In this document: positions 44,150 through 55,109 of the stretch, piece after piece
Layout of the letters: every line of letters starts with the position of its first letter
Numbering within the stretch: the first letter of the stretch is position 1
Source of the DNA: Piezodorus guildinii
Taxonomy: Eukaryota; Arthropoda; Insecta; Hemiptera; Pentatomidae
Direction: 5' to 3'
Assembly: GCA_023052935.1 (NCBI GenBank)
Contig: CM041293.1
Span: forward strand, 170,149,341 to 170,213,340
DNA: 64,000 nt
The notes under the pieces: model-generated
Told to the model about the DNA's origin: nothing
Seen by the model: the letters and a program-made list of their open reading frames with translations, nothing else
Database searches by the model: none
Made by a program: the position numbers and the translations under genes

Positions 44150-44990
44150 AGACAGATGAGGCATCTAGATAACCACTTTAAAGATAAAAATATTAAATAG
44201 AATATGGCAATAAAAAGAATGTGGATATAAATAAAAATATCCGATAGGAAATTTAATAATTTTAAAAAAAGAAAGAAAATTTTAGACTAACAATTTTAGA
44301 AAACAAATAAAATAATAATAAATACAGGCTGATAGAACAATAATAACGAATATAAAGATAAAAATTATATAATAATGAGAAGAATGTAAACATAAAATAA
44401 AGATATCCAAAAGAAATTCTGATAATTTTAAAAGAAAATATAAATTTAGATTAAGTTTTAGAAGAGAGAAAAATAAGATAAAATAACTGTAGGTAGATAG
44501 AACATATAGATAATGATTCATAAAGGTTAAAAAGTAAGTAAAATATTAAAACTAGATTAGTGTGGATGTAAAATATGAATATTCCAGTGTCAATTGATAG
44601 CTTTAAAGTTGAATTTAAATATAGGCTAAAAGGTTCATGAAAACTAAATAAAATATAGGCATATAGAACATACAGATAAAGATATTAAAGGTAAAAAATA
44701 AAATAAAGGTAAGTGAAATATTAAAACAAAAAGATTGTATATATAAAATAAATGAGAAATTGATAATTTTAAAGGAAAGTATTAGTTTAGGCTAAAAGTT
44801 TCAGAATGACATAAAATATAGGTAGATAAAGCATAAAGATAATGATTATAAGGATGAAAACAATTAAATTGAATATAACAATAAGAAAAATGTGGATATA
44901 AAATGAAAATATTCCAAACTAAAATTTGTAACTTTTAAAGAGTGAGAAAAAATAAAAGGTCTTTTAAAATAAAATAAAATAAATGTCTAA
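44150..44990. repeat. About five tandem units of about 165 bp in the CR1-like inter-ORF spacer
   Basis: The motif GGTAGATAGAACATAYAGAT or a variant recurs near 44151, 44326, 44490, 44656 and 44818, spaced 162-175 bp. Each is followed by ATATGGCAATAAGAAGAATG-like, GTGGATATAAAATAAA-like and AATTTTAAAGAAA-like segments. The sister element has only about 350 bp between its ORFs. Confidence 0.72.
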
Positions 44991-45018
44991 CTATATATTG
45001 GTGACCTGAAATAAAATT

Positions 45019-45399
45019 TCAAATAAAAACATTTAAATCTGACGGGTTGTTTATTATTATCGCTATGCACCCATCAGCTTTCCAGCACCTCACTCGACCC
45101 CCACTGAACCAAACATAATTTATTTTAGCAGACACCTTTTTCTGCCTCGCCAGCCAGTATAGATGTTTGTTAGTGGGTGTCATCGCCTCGCTGACGTAGA
45201 CGGAATGGCTATCATTTTCCTCCCAGCCTAGGTGGCGTGTTGAAAAGTTTCTTTTTATTCTTATCTGCCGCACCATGTCGTCTTTTAAAGTCCGTCGAAC
45301 GAAACGAGCGATAATGGTCCCCGGCGTACCAGGTCCTTTGGGCCTGAGACGTATCGCGTGATCGAGATCTGCCGGGTTGAGAATTAGTTTCAGTACCAC
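45019..45399 (-). pseudogene. CR1-like ORF1 C-terminal domain
   Basis: It parallels the intact copy: LNPADLDHAIRLRPKGPGTP, IARFVRRTLKDDMVRQIRIK, NFSTRHLGWEENDSHSVYVS, HLYWLARQKKVSAKINYVWF. This is the RNA-binding, FP25K-like part. The PHD finger and coiled coil are missing because the element is truncated here. Confidence 0.8.
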
Positions 45400-48093
45400 G
45401 ATTACTTCAAAATATTTCGAAAATATGTGATTAACATATTTTTTTTTTTTTTATAGTAATTTACAACTGTACTAAAGAATACAATAAGTAAATGTGTAGT
45501 ATGAAAATGAAACGTCATGAAAATGTCTTGAGAAATAACTACCCAGTGGTAGCACTTTACTAACTATTTTAAGACAGTAGGTCCCGAAGCAACCTTCTTT
45601 TCAGTCGCCTTGGAGGGTTATCAGGGATATCTGAGGAAGATAAGTTACGGACAAGTGGGTTTGTATGGGCAGGGAATTTAGAATGGAAAGAGGAGTATCT
45701 ATCACGGGCTATGTCTGCAACTAATGGGATGTTTAGGTCATTATGGAGGAGTTGACTTGTGTCAAAATAAGGAGCATGAAGGATTTTGGATTGTAAGGAT
45801 TGGATGCGGGAGGAATTAGATGGTTTCGTTTCGAGCCAATTCTATATGTCCAAATAGGTCTGATAATGGTGATTTAGATATGTCTTTTGTAACATACTGG
45901 AAGTTTTGAACGTTTGTCTAGTGTTTTAGTAATCGATATCTTCGAACAGTTTCTTGTCGTTTCAGTCTTGTGTGTGGATTCCAAGTAAGGCGCTTGTCAT
46001 GATGGAGACCACCTAGGTATTGGATTTGTTCTACAGAAGTAAGGGTAATGTTATTAAAGGATACTGGGGGGCAGGAAATCATCGGTTTGCGACGAAGGGT
46101 AAAGGTGATTTGGTGCGATTTGTTTGGTTTTATTTTAATCCTCCAATTTTGACATCATTCTTTATTGGCTGTGATGTGGGACTGAAGGGTTTGGGATACA
46201 GTAGTTGTATAATTATGGACGGATAAGACACACGTGTCATCAGCATAAGTATTGAGGACAGTGCGAGGATGGAGTGGAATGTCAGCTGTGTTAAGGGTAG
46301 TAGAGGATAGGTCCTAAGATACTACTTTGAGGCACTCCAGCAGATAGGGAAAATGTGGATGAGTAGGAAAAGTTATGGTTAACCTTAAAGGTTCTACCAA
46401 TAAGGTAGGAACGCATTAATAGGAAATATGTAGGGATGAGGAATTGACGGAGTTCGTAAAGCAGTCCCTGGTGCCAGACTCGATTAAATGCTTGTTCTAC
46501 ATCAAGAAAGGCTCCAGTGCAGTACATTCCGCGCTCCAATGTGGAGGACACTACATCCACCACGCGTTGACATTGTTGTATTGTAGAATGAGATGTTCGA
46601 AATCCAAACTGGTGGTCAGGGATAACATGATTCATTTATAGGATAGGATAAAGGCGTTTTAGAAGGAGTTTTTCTAGGATTTTGCCCACAATGGGCAAAA
46701 GTGGGATAGGACGATAGGATGACGTATGTTCAGGAGTCTTATTAGGATTTTGTACAATTTTTACTATTGAAAGTTTCCAAGAAATAAGAAATACGTGGAT
46801 CAGAGTTCTGCTTCAACATGTTCCATGTGGCTTGGATTTAGGATATCTGGATGAGGGTTAAAAATATTGAAGAGGTGTTAACCAAATATTTGTGACTTTT
46901 CTTGATCTGATCGTGACCAGTTATTGGATTCATTGAGGAGCGGGTGATTAATTGATTTAAATTTAAAGAGTTTTTTGGTTGTTATCCATAAGGATTTATC
47001 AGAGGTGTTGAGGTTTTCAGTAAAGTTCTGTAAAGTTTGTACTTTAAATTTTCTTTTTTTAATTTGTTATTAAGTTGGGATGTAACGAACTTTGTCAGAT
47101 GGGTACCTAGTTTTAAGCCACTTAGTCCTTGCTTGTCGTTTTTCTTTAAGAATCTTTCGGATATGTCGTGGCAAGTTATTGTTAAGGTCTTGAGTGTATT
47201 TGTTTGTAGGGTGGGATGTGTTGTTTTTGGTTACTGTCTCAATTGTTTTTGTGAGTTTTTCAATGGCGGAGCAATGTGTTTTTTGGTTTTTAATGGCATT
47301 GTCAAGTCAAGTTTGCTTTCCATGTCAAGCCGAAAATTGTCCCAGTTAACATGTCCAGTAATCAGTGAAGGAAAAGAAGGTTTGGGAACAGGATTGGAAT
47401 GCATGAGAAGTAGAACTGGACTATGATCTGAGGAAAGGTCATCTAAGGTTTTTATCGTGGTTTGGACTGTGGGTATTTGGAATGTAATAAATATATCAAG
47501 TATATCAGGGCGTTTTTTAAGGGATGTTGGCCAATAAGTAGAGTCTGAGGGTGAAAGGACGGAATAGCTATTGGAGTGAGTGACCTGGGAAAGAATCCTG
47601 CCACGAGTATTGGACGTTCGACGTCCCTACCGTTGGTCTTTGGCGTTGTAGTCTCCACCAGCAATAAAGCGCGGACCAAAGGATCTGAATAAGGTATCAA
47701 AGCGATTATTGGATAGGGAATTACCAGGAGGGCAGTATATTAATTACCAGTCTTAGAGTATCTCTTGTGGTGATAAGTTCTCATATTGTGTGTCTCTAGT
47801 TCAAGTTTTATTTTATCAGTTATCTTGGGCCTACTCCGTAGAAAATCTAAAACATTATTAAACGTCAGGTAACCCTGTAGTTTAGTATTATTGTTCTACT
47901 TTAGCAATAGGAATATACAACAAATATTAATAACTTTAAAGTATTCATTTCGTCAGTGCTGCCGAGTAATAGGAGTGGGGACAGTGTGTTCATAAAAGTA
48001 ATCCCACTAGTCTCGTCGTAAACACGCAGTGTTTATATTATCGTTTCATTCACTTTCGTTTATTTACTCGCCATTTATTTTTTTTATTCCGCT

Positions 48094-49011
48094 ATGGCAA
48101 ATTGTAAATATTGCAATAAAAGCGTCGGAAGAGACGATAAAGCAAAAATAGTGTGTAATAGTTGTCACAACATTTATCATGCTAAATGTCTTAAAATGGA
48201 AGCAATAGACCACGAAAATATTAAAAAATGGATATGTCCCGATTGTGACACAGCTTCACAAACATCACCGGTAACTGACCCTAGTTCTATGTTAGAAATA
48301 CTGAGGGCGCTCACCGTTGAAGTTAAGGAGATGAAGGCACGATTACAAGGAATCGACGAGTTAAAAAGTATTAAAGAAACACTCCAAAAACAAAATGACC
48401 TCTCCTTTGAAAATATGGAGAGATTATTAAAAATAGAAAATCTTCTGGAGTAACAAAACAAGAAAATCGAAACAATAACTATCGAAAATAACACTCTAAA
48501 ACAAAAAATAACAGACCTAGAGAGCCGTCTAATTTATGCAGAACAAACCCAATTGTCAAATACCTTAGAAATAAGAGGTATCACAGAAAAGCCAGGAGAG
48601 ACCGTGTTGGGCACGATAATGAGCGTTGGAGCGGGACTGGGCATCCAGCTGACACCGGCCGATCTGGACCACCCCGCGCGGCTCAGGCCGAAACAGGAAG
48701 GAACGCCGGGACCTATAATTGTTCGTTTTGTTCGTCAGACCTTAAGGGACGAGTTGGTGCAGTTAAGGAGAGTAAAAAGAGATTTCTCTACCCGACACCT
48801 AGGCTGGGGAGAAAATGATTCCCATCGAGTTTATGTGAGCGAAGCAATGACACCCGCCAACCGACACCTCTACTGGTTAGCCAGGCAGAAAAAAGTGGCC
48901 GTGAACATAAAGTATGTCTGGTTTAGTGGGGGTAGAGTTAGGTGTCGGAAATCTGATGGCTTCCCGGTGGTAATAGTAAGTAAACCAACCGACTTGGACG
49001 TTTTTACCTGA
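48094..49011 (+). pseudogene. CR1-like ORF1: PHD finger, coiled coil, FP25K-like domain, one nonsense codon
   Basis: A single frame of 306 codons, interrupted only by TAA at 48451-48453. Residues 1-51 form a zinc finger (CKYCNKSVGRDDKAKIVCNS, then H-x-x-C and WICPDC), the PHD type known in CR1 ORF1. Residues about 66-150 are a heptad-rich coiled coil spanning the stop. Residues 155-305 include LEIRGITEKPGET, IVRFVRQTLRDELVQLRRVK and KYVWFSGGRVRCRKSDG, resembling the baculovirus FP25K-like domain. The protein should bind element RNA. The single stop suggests very recent loss, or readthrough. Confidence 0.88.
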
Positions 49012-49361
49012 AATATTTTAGTTAGTCTCCAACTGATTATAAAAGGTTTATTTTTTCTCACAGAAGTATTAGTTATGTTTATTTTTGTTGGTTTACTTTT
49101 ATTTTTTTCTATGTTAAAACTTTTCAGTAGCAATAATTTTTATTTGTTTTCCTTTTTTATTTATATTTCTCCTGAAAATGTATTTTTAATATTATATAGA
49201 TTCATTAAGTCATTGATTATATATTTATCTTATTTTTTATTGAATTTTTTGAAATTGTATTATTTTTTTTCTTATTTTATTGAACACTTCTTAAAAATGT
49301 ATTGTATCCTATTCCTAAACCTAAAAATTTTTTCCTGTTCTATTACTTCACATTCCCAGTC

Positions 49362-52175
49362 ATGACCAATCTCCTCATGTCCTGTCACGTTAATGCACAA
49401 TCCCTCATAGCCCATATCGATGAATTCCAACAATATTTTCTAGATAATTTCTATCACATAATAGCTGTATCCAAAACCTGGCTCAAACCTCACATCCCAA
49501 CCTCTCAAGTATCCCTCTCCAATTATTCCTTCCTTCGCCATGATAGATCTGATCGTAGGGGTGGTGGTGTGGGTCTGTATATACATGACAGCCTCGAGGC
49601 CAAAATCCTTTTCCAATCTCCTTCTCCTGACTATCCTCATCTTGAATATATATTTGTGGAGATTTCAACTTTCTCATCTCCTCTCCTTTATGTACTTATT
49701 TACCGACCCCCTTACATACCATTCGATGACCTATTTGAATCTTCCCTTATCCAAATGGTTTCCTGCTATTCTAATATCATTATCTCAGGAGACTTTAATG
49801 TTAATATGGCATCTGAATCGTCAGATAGATATTTTCTCTCCAACCTTTTGTTCTCTCTGAATCTCTACCTAGTACCCTACTCTCCTACCCACCATACTCA
49901 ATTTTCTGACACCTGGTTAGACCTCCATATTACAGACTCTCGTCTCAAAGTCCTTTCGTCTTCCCAGCACCCGGTCCCGTTCCTTTCTTCGCACGACCTC
50001 ATCCAGATTACTTACAACCTACCCGTTAAATCCTTCTCTCCTAAAGTGATTTCTTATCGTAATTTGAACCTACTCTCCTACGAATCCCTTCAAAATGACC
50101 TGGAATCCTTCCATTGGGACATTATATATTCCTATAATTCCATAGATCCTATGGTTTCCGCTCTTACCTCAAATCTAAAATCCTTATTAGACTTACATGC
50201 TCCTATGATAACCCGAACCTTACGCCGCCCAACTGCGCCTTGGCTGACTCCTGAAATAAAGACAATGATAAGAAGACGGGAAGCAGCAAGACGCAAATTT
50301 CGTCGTACTCGCCTGCCTGCAGACTTTGTGCATTTTAAAGAACTTCGAAATGAAATCCAGGTCGCAGTTCGGCGAGCTAAATCCCTCCATATCCATACCG
50401 CCCTCTCCAATGCTCCTGATTCCAAATCAAAATGGAAAATACTGCGTAAATTATCTTTCCCAGAATCGAATAACCTCACCTCAATCCCAGTCACACCAGA
50501 CGATCTTAATAATCATTTCACATCCTTTGCTCCTAACTCGCCATCCTTTACCGATATTGAACATCATAGCTTTAACCCAAATAGCTTTTTTTTCTCTCAC
50601 ATCTCAGATGAGGAATTATTAACCATAATCCTTAAATCCCACACCAATGATTATGGACCTGATAACATCCCTGTAACATTAATAAAATCCTGTCTTCCGG
50701 TCCTCTTACCCATTCTTTATCATGTTTACAATTTTTCCTTGCAATATTCCATATTTCCTACCTCTTGGAAAACCGCTCTAGTCCGACCATTGAACAAAAT
50801 CTCAAACCCCTCTTCTCCGCTTGACTTCCGTCCTATTTCACTCCTGTCTAATCTTTCCAAGCCACTGGAACGAATTGTGCAAACCCAGCTCTCAAATTTC
50901 CTAGAAGAAAATTCCCTCTTGAATCCTCTACAATCCGGCTTCCGAGCAGGGTATTCTACTCAATCCGCTCTCCTTAAAATAACTCAGGACCTCCAAACTG
51001 CCATGGAACACCAACAACTAACAATCCTTATCCTTTTAGATTTTTCCAAAGCTTTCGACACCGTTGATCACAACATTCTCCTTTCCAAACTTAGAAATCT
51101 TCCTCTATCCAATAGTGCTCTGCGATGGTTCAAGTCCTTCCTTTCTGACCGTTCCCAGTACGTAGTGGTTCAAGGCCAAACTCCTTCCACGACTCTGCCT
51201 CTATCCTGTGGTGTCCCACAGGGCTCATCACTGTCTCCCACCCTATTTGCCATTTACATAAATGACCTTCCTCTCCTCATTGATCACTCCCAATATCATT
51301 TGTATGCCGACGATTTCCAAATTTACCTGTCCTTCCCACCCTCAGATCTATTACTAGCAGCCGATAAGCTACAAAATGATTTAAATAAAATTAGTCAGTG
51401 GGCCACAGATAACAAGCTAAAGCTGAATGCTAAGAAGACTAAGGCAATCGTAATAGGTTCAAGTCCGCTTCTTAAAACTCTCCCTCCCATTCCTACACTT
51501 TTGCTAAATAATGATCCAATAGAATTCCTTCACTCCATTAAAAACCTTGGAATCACTTTTGACCAAACCCTCTCCTGGAAAAACCATATTTCTGAAATCT
51601 CCCGCCGCTCCTTCATCACTCTAAAGCGATTAAATGGCACCCGTCACCTCTTTCCTCTAGAAACCCGTAGGCTACTGGTTTCCTCCCTAATATTCCCCCA
51701 CTTTGACTATTGCTGTACGGTGTTTGGGGGTGTCTCTGGAGATCTTGAGGAAAAACTAAAAAGGCTATTTAATTGTTTCATCCGATTCATCTTTGGGATC
51801 TCCAGAGACACCTCTGTCACTCGATTCTACGAAGAGTTAAAGTGGCTTTATCCTTCCTATCGTCGTAAGTACTTCTTGGCATCCTTCCTCTATCAAGTAA
51901 TCCGATCCCGCCGTCCATCATACGTCTCTGACCTCCTACTATTCAAATCCTCGATTCATTCCCGCAACACTCGAGCACGGCCTTCTGATTTGTATATGCC
52001 GCCCCATCGAACCGCAGCTTTCGACAGATCTTTCATTATCCGATCATCTTCCGTATGGAACTCTATCCCTTCTCATATCCGTAACTCGAATACCCTTCCA
52101 ACCTTTAAATCCCGTCTATTCAATTACTTCCTATCCATTCAATTTTCAAGGAATCTCGACAATAACCAATTTTAA
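49362..52175 (+). CDS. CR1-like ORF2: endonuclease plus reverse transcriptase, fully open
   Basis: From the Met at 49362 the protein is 937 residues; the frame is open from 49302. The endonuclease begins MTNLLMSCHVNAQSL and has IIISGDFNVN and LSSHDLI. The conserved SETWL reads SKTWL (codon AAA at 49473-49475), so the catalytic glutamate is replaced by lysine; the sister copy near 43.8 kb keeps SETWL. RT motifs: LDFRPISLLS, LILLDFSKAFDTVDH, CGVPQGSSLSP, YADDFQIY (51303-51326, intact), LNAKKTKAIVIGS, KNLGITFDQTLSW. The C-terminal cysteine-containing region is present. RT is likely competent; target nicking is probably impaired. Confidence 0.93.
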   Translation: MTNLLMSCHVNAQSLIAHIDEFQQYFLDNFYHIIAVSKTWLKPHIPTSQVSLSNYSFLRHDRSDRRGGGVGLYIHDSLEAKILFQSPSPDYPHLEYIFVEISTFSSPLLYVLIYRPPYIPFDDLFESSLIQMVSCYSNIIISGDFNVNMASESSDRYFLSNLLFSLNLYLVPYSPTHHTQFSDTWLDLHITDSRLKVLSSSQHPVPFLSSHDLIQITYNLPVKSFSPKVISYRNLNLLSYESLQNDLESFHWDIIYSYNSIDPMVSALTSNLKSLLDLHAPMITRTLRRPTAPWLTPEIKTMIRRREAARRKFRRTRLPADFVHFKELRNEIQVAVRRAKSLHIHTALSNAPDSKSKWKILRKLSFPESNNLTSIPVTPDDLNNHFTSFAPNSPSFTDIEHHSFNPNSFFFSHISDEELLTIILKSHTNDYGPDNIPVTLIKSCLPVLLPILYHVYNFSLQYSIFPTSWKTALVRPLNKISNPSSPLDFRPISLLSNLSKPLERIVQTQLSNFLEENSLLNPLQSGFRAGYSTQSALLKITQDLQTAMEHQQLTILILLDFSKAFDTVDHNILLSKLRNLPLSNSALRWFKSFLSDRSQYVVVQGQTPSTTLPLSCGVPQGSSLSPTLFAIYINDLPLLIDHSQYHLYADDFQIYLSFPPSDLLLAADKLQNDLNKISQWATDNKLKLNAKKTKAIVIGSSPLLKTLPPIPTLLLNNDPIEFLHSIKNLGITFDQTLSWKNHISEISRRSFITLKRLNGTRHLFPLETRRLLVSSLIFPHFDYCCTVFGGVSGDLEEKLKRLFNCFIRFIFGISRDTSVTRFYEELKWLYPSYRRKYFLASFLYQVIRSRRPSYVSDLLLFKSSIHSRNTRARPSDLYMPPHRTAAFDRSFIIRSSSVWNSIPSHIRNSNTLPTFKSRLFNYFLSIQFSRNLDNNQF

Positions 52176-53424
52176 ATGAGAATGTTCAAATAAAAAAAAA
52201 AATAAATAAAATAAATAAATAAAGATGAGATAAAATAAAATAATAATGATAAATAAATAAATTTAAAAAATCACAGAAGCGTTAATGTAGAAGTTATTTT
52301 TATTTTTTTTTCTCCTGTTTTTATTTTTGTTTTTTTAATTAGATAGGAATTGTATATAATTATTTTTTGATCAAAGCTCTGCACAGGAACAGAAGGATAA
52401 TTTTGTATTTTATTTTATTTTATTTTTTTTTAACTATCATCTAAATTAGTTTTATGTACATATATATTTTTTTTTTTTTTGTTTCTCTCACTCGAATTGG
52501 AATGAGAAGTCGATTTATTATATTCAACAGTTTGGTTTCATATGTTATCTTTGTCTTGTGTATTTATTTTTTACTTTATCACTGTATTTTTTTTTTCTTC
52601 CATTATTACTCTAAGGCATCTAAGACTTTATTTACTTTCATATGTATTATTCTGAAGGGACTTGTCCCAGAATAAATAAAGAAATTATTATTATTATTAT
52701 TATATAGCTGAGATCGTTGTGGTAAAGGGATAACGTGATAGAGGATGATTGAATGGTGTCAGTTATAGTGGAGGGAATCAGAGAGTGGGGTAAGGATTTG
52801 TGAATAAGGATACATGATGTGTTATCTGGATGATTTGAACTGTAAGTGATGTAGTCCCGTATGTAAAAGTGAGTATGAGTTGTGAAATGAGTTTCAGTAA
52901 TCAGAGCAATGTCAATGTGATTGTAGTGAAGAAAGATGTCTAGTTTGTTTTTGTGATTATTCAGATCATTGGCATTCAAAAGTAGAATAGCTAGGGTCTG
53001 CTTGTTCATCTTGGGAGATTAAGCGGAAGCTGTGATAGGAGATTTGTAAGGAGATTGATGAGTGGTTTGATGGTGTTTTGGAGGTCTAGAAGGAAGGATG
53101 AAAGAATAGATGTTATATCAGTTGGAGGTTGATAGGGATCCAGGGATGAAGGATTTATCTCTCTCGGAGTGGGTAGGAGTTTAGATTCTGGTGACATTTG
53201 CTAAAGATTTCATGCTTCCTGAAGTATTATTTTCTGTTTCTGACATATTGAGCGTTGTAAGGGAAACTCTTGTTAAGATGGATTCTATATGAATACAAAC
53301 TGAGGTATCAGAATAGATCCTATATTGGGTAGTATAATTTATTGATTTATTATTAAATATGAAAACTTGCATATAGATTCTTGTAATTTTCACAATTCAC
53401 TATTATCTCTGATAATATATGTCA

Positions 53425-54860
53425 TATTATTTATAAACAGAAGTATTTTTCACTGGTTTGAAGAAACACACACAAAAGGACGGCCACACTTATGTTTTAG
53501 TAGGTCAAAAGGAAGCCGACAAAGGCGGGTTGCAAACATCAAAGGGCTGCCGAAAAAGATCAAACAGAGGTTTTCCCTATCCATATTTTAAGCCGAGCAA
53601 CTGAATTTAAATGTCTGCAAAACTTTAAGTATTATTTAGAACATTTTTTTTTTAAACACTTAAATGAGCACACCTTAACTTCCTTTTTTGTTTATTTATT
53701 TTATTTCATAACCATTCACATCCATCAACGTTTCGGGGTTGTTTCCCCGTTCTCAAGATATAATGTGCTTATCTAAAAGTTCATCTATTTTTTCTTCAAA
53801 TTTGATAAATTATCTGTCATATAGTTAGTGCTAATTTTAGGGGGGCGGGGTGGCCGAACGTGTTAGCGCGCGTTGCTGTGAGCACGCTTTGCCTAGCAAC
53901 AGATAACCGAATAAGTTGAAACCAAATAATTACGAGTTCGACTTTCATGCTGGATGATTTTATCTCGGAATATATCCCCCGCCCTCACCCTCTGGTCCGA
54001 GAGAACCCCCGTATAGCCTTCAGAGGCGAGGTAGGGGTGGACAAAAAAAAAATGTTAGTGCTAATTTCCATATTTAAATTTAGTTTCTTTTCTTTTTTAA
54101 TTTTTCCGGAAGTTTTTCTTAATGGTATTACTTAAATGAGCATACCTTTACTTCCTTTTGAGTTTATTTATTTTATTTCATAACCATTCACATCTAACAA
54201 CGTTTCGGGGTCCCCATTCTCAATTTAAATATAGAAATTAGCACCAACCATATGACCAATAATTCATCAAATTGAAGAAAAAAATAGATGAACTTTTAGA
54301 TAAGCACATGATATCTTGGGGAAACAATCCCGAAACGTTGATGGATGTGAATGGTTATGAATTAACACAAAAGGAAGTTAAGGTGTGCTCATTTAAGGGT
54401 TTAAAAAAAAAAATGTTCTAAATAATACTTAAAGTTTTGCAGACATTTAAATTCAGTTGCTCGGCTTAAAATATGGATAGGGAAAACCTCTGTTTGATCT
54501 TTTTCGGCAGCCCTTTGATGTTTGCAACCCGCCTTTGTCGGCTTCCTTTGACCTACTCAAACATAAGTGTGCCCGTCCTTTTGTGTGTGTTTCTTCAAAC
54601 CAGTGAAAAATACTTCTGTTTATAAATAACTTGACATATGTTATCAGACTGGGACTCATATGAGCACCAACCATATGACCAATCATTCATCAAATTTGAA
54701 GAAAAAAATAGATGAACTTTTAGATAAGCACATTATATCTTTAGAATGGGGAAACAATCCCGAAACGTTGATGGATGAGAATGGTTATGAAATAAAATAA
54801 ATAAACAAAAAAGGAAGTTAAGATGTGCTCATTTAAGTGTTAATATAAAGAAAAACTTCC
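53425..54860. repeat. Inverted composite repeat, possibly Penelope-like
   Basis: Arm 53430-53835 (TTCACTGGTTTGAAGAAACA, GCCGACAAAGGCGGGTTGCA, CAACGTTTCGGGGTTGTTTC) is mirrored at 54240-54640. A shorter segment ending in the GAAACGTTGATGGATG motif occurs four times: two direct (about 53655-53765, 54127-54225) and two inverse (54295-54400, 54660-54850). A GAAACGTTG-type tail followed by TAAATAAATAAAC, plus mixed direct and inverted terminal copies, would fit a Penelope-like element. I see no reverse transcriptase, so that identity is tentative. Confidence 0.55.
53838..54053 (+). mobile_element. tRNA-derived SINE (family B) with 14-bp TSD
   Basis: The A-box-like GGTGGCCGAACGTGTTAGCG near 53849 and the B-box-like CGAGTTCGACTTTC near 53934 give a tRNA-like head, followed by a GC-rich body and an A-run at 54043-54052. 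GTTAGTGCTAATTT flanks it at 53824-53837 and 54054-54067. Unrelated in body to SINE family A. Confidence 0.88.
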
Positions 54861-55109
54861 AGGAAAATTAAAAAAAGAAAATAAATTATTTTTTTTTAAT
54901 TGGAAAAAAAATTCTATTCACTGTTAAATTTACCTTAAAAAAATATTAACTGCAGTAATTTTGGATATTTAAGAACGAAACAAATACTTGTACTTTATAT
55001 AATTTTGGTCTATTAGGGGTTGTAACCTAAGTAGCCGAGAAAATGTTTAATAAAATCGCGAAAAAATACATCAACTGAAACCTTTAGCGTTCTGTAACAA
55101 GGGAAGTAA

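Larger units (their letters stand above)
40857..45420 (-). mobile_element. CR1-like LINE, decayed, 5'-truncated in ORF1
   Basis: Close relative of the element at 47.7-52.7 kb in opposite orientation. The 3' end is an ATT-type tail (40857-40870) preceded by the family's GGGACAAGTCCC-like hairpin stretch. ORF2 is split: endonuclease 43950-43120, middle part and N-terminal RT 43234-42299, C-terminal RT 42145-41321. The RT active site reads YADEFQIY instead of YADDFQIY, and the GVPQGS region is damaged. The ORF1 C-terminal domain remains at 45399-45019. Its inter-ORF spacer has expanded by tandem repeats. Confidence 0.88.
47741..52703 (+). mobile_element. CR1-like LINE with PHD-finger ORF1, apparently full length
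   Basis: Roughly 4.96 kb with 5' UTR, ORF1, ORF2, a 3' UTR and an ATT microsatellite tail (about 52685-52703). It interrupts a Jockey copy; the target shows only TATA at both borders, consistent with short or no TSD. ORF2 is completely open and ORF1 has one internal stop, so the copy is young. A GGGACTTGTCCC palindrome lies near 52657, just before the tail, and is shared with the 40.9-kb copy. Confidence 0.92.
45440..53370 (-). mobile_element. Jockey element split by a CR1-like insertion
   Basis: The 3' poly(A) is the T-run at 45440-45453. RT pieces lie at 46635-46291 (DHQFGFRTSHSTIQQCQRVV, GAFLDVEQAFNRVW, AGVPQSSILGPILY). Endonuclease pieces lie at 47700-47452 and, beyond the insert, at 53009-52760 (LAILLLNANDLNNHKNKLDI, IDIALITETHF). 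An ORF1 C-terminus is at 53197-53006 and an ORF1 N-terminal piece at about 53300-53200. Jockey sequence stops at 47740 and resumes at about 52701, where alignment to the 5.1-8.5 kb copy is seamless. Frames are broken and PQSS replaces PQGS. Confidence 0.85.

Noticed and set aside
49302..49361. The more upstream Met as the start of CR1-like ORF2
   Set aside because: The sister copy and family usage start at the M-T-N block before CHVNAQSL, so 49362 was preferred; the first 20 codons are hydrophobic spacer.
53740..54350. Hammerhead ribozyme, because CGAAAC and TGATGG occur together near the inverted repeats
   Set aside because: CGAAAC lies directly before TTGATGG with no room for stems, and the CUGAUGA core in the required order is absent on both strands.
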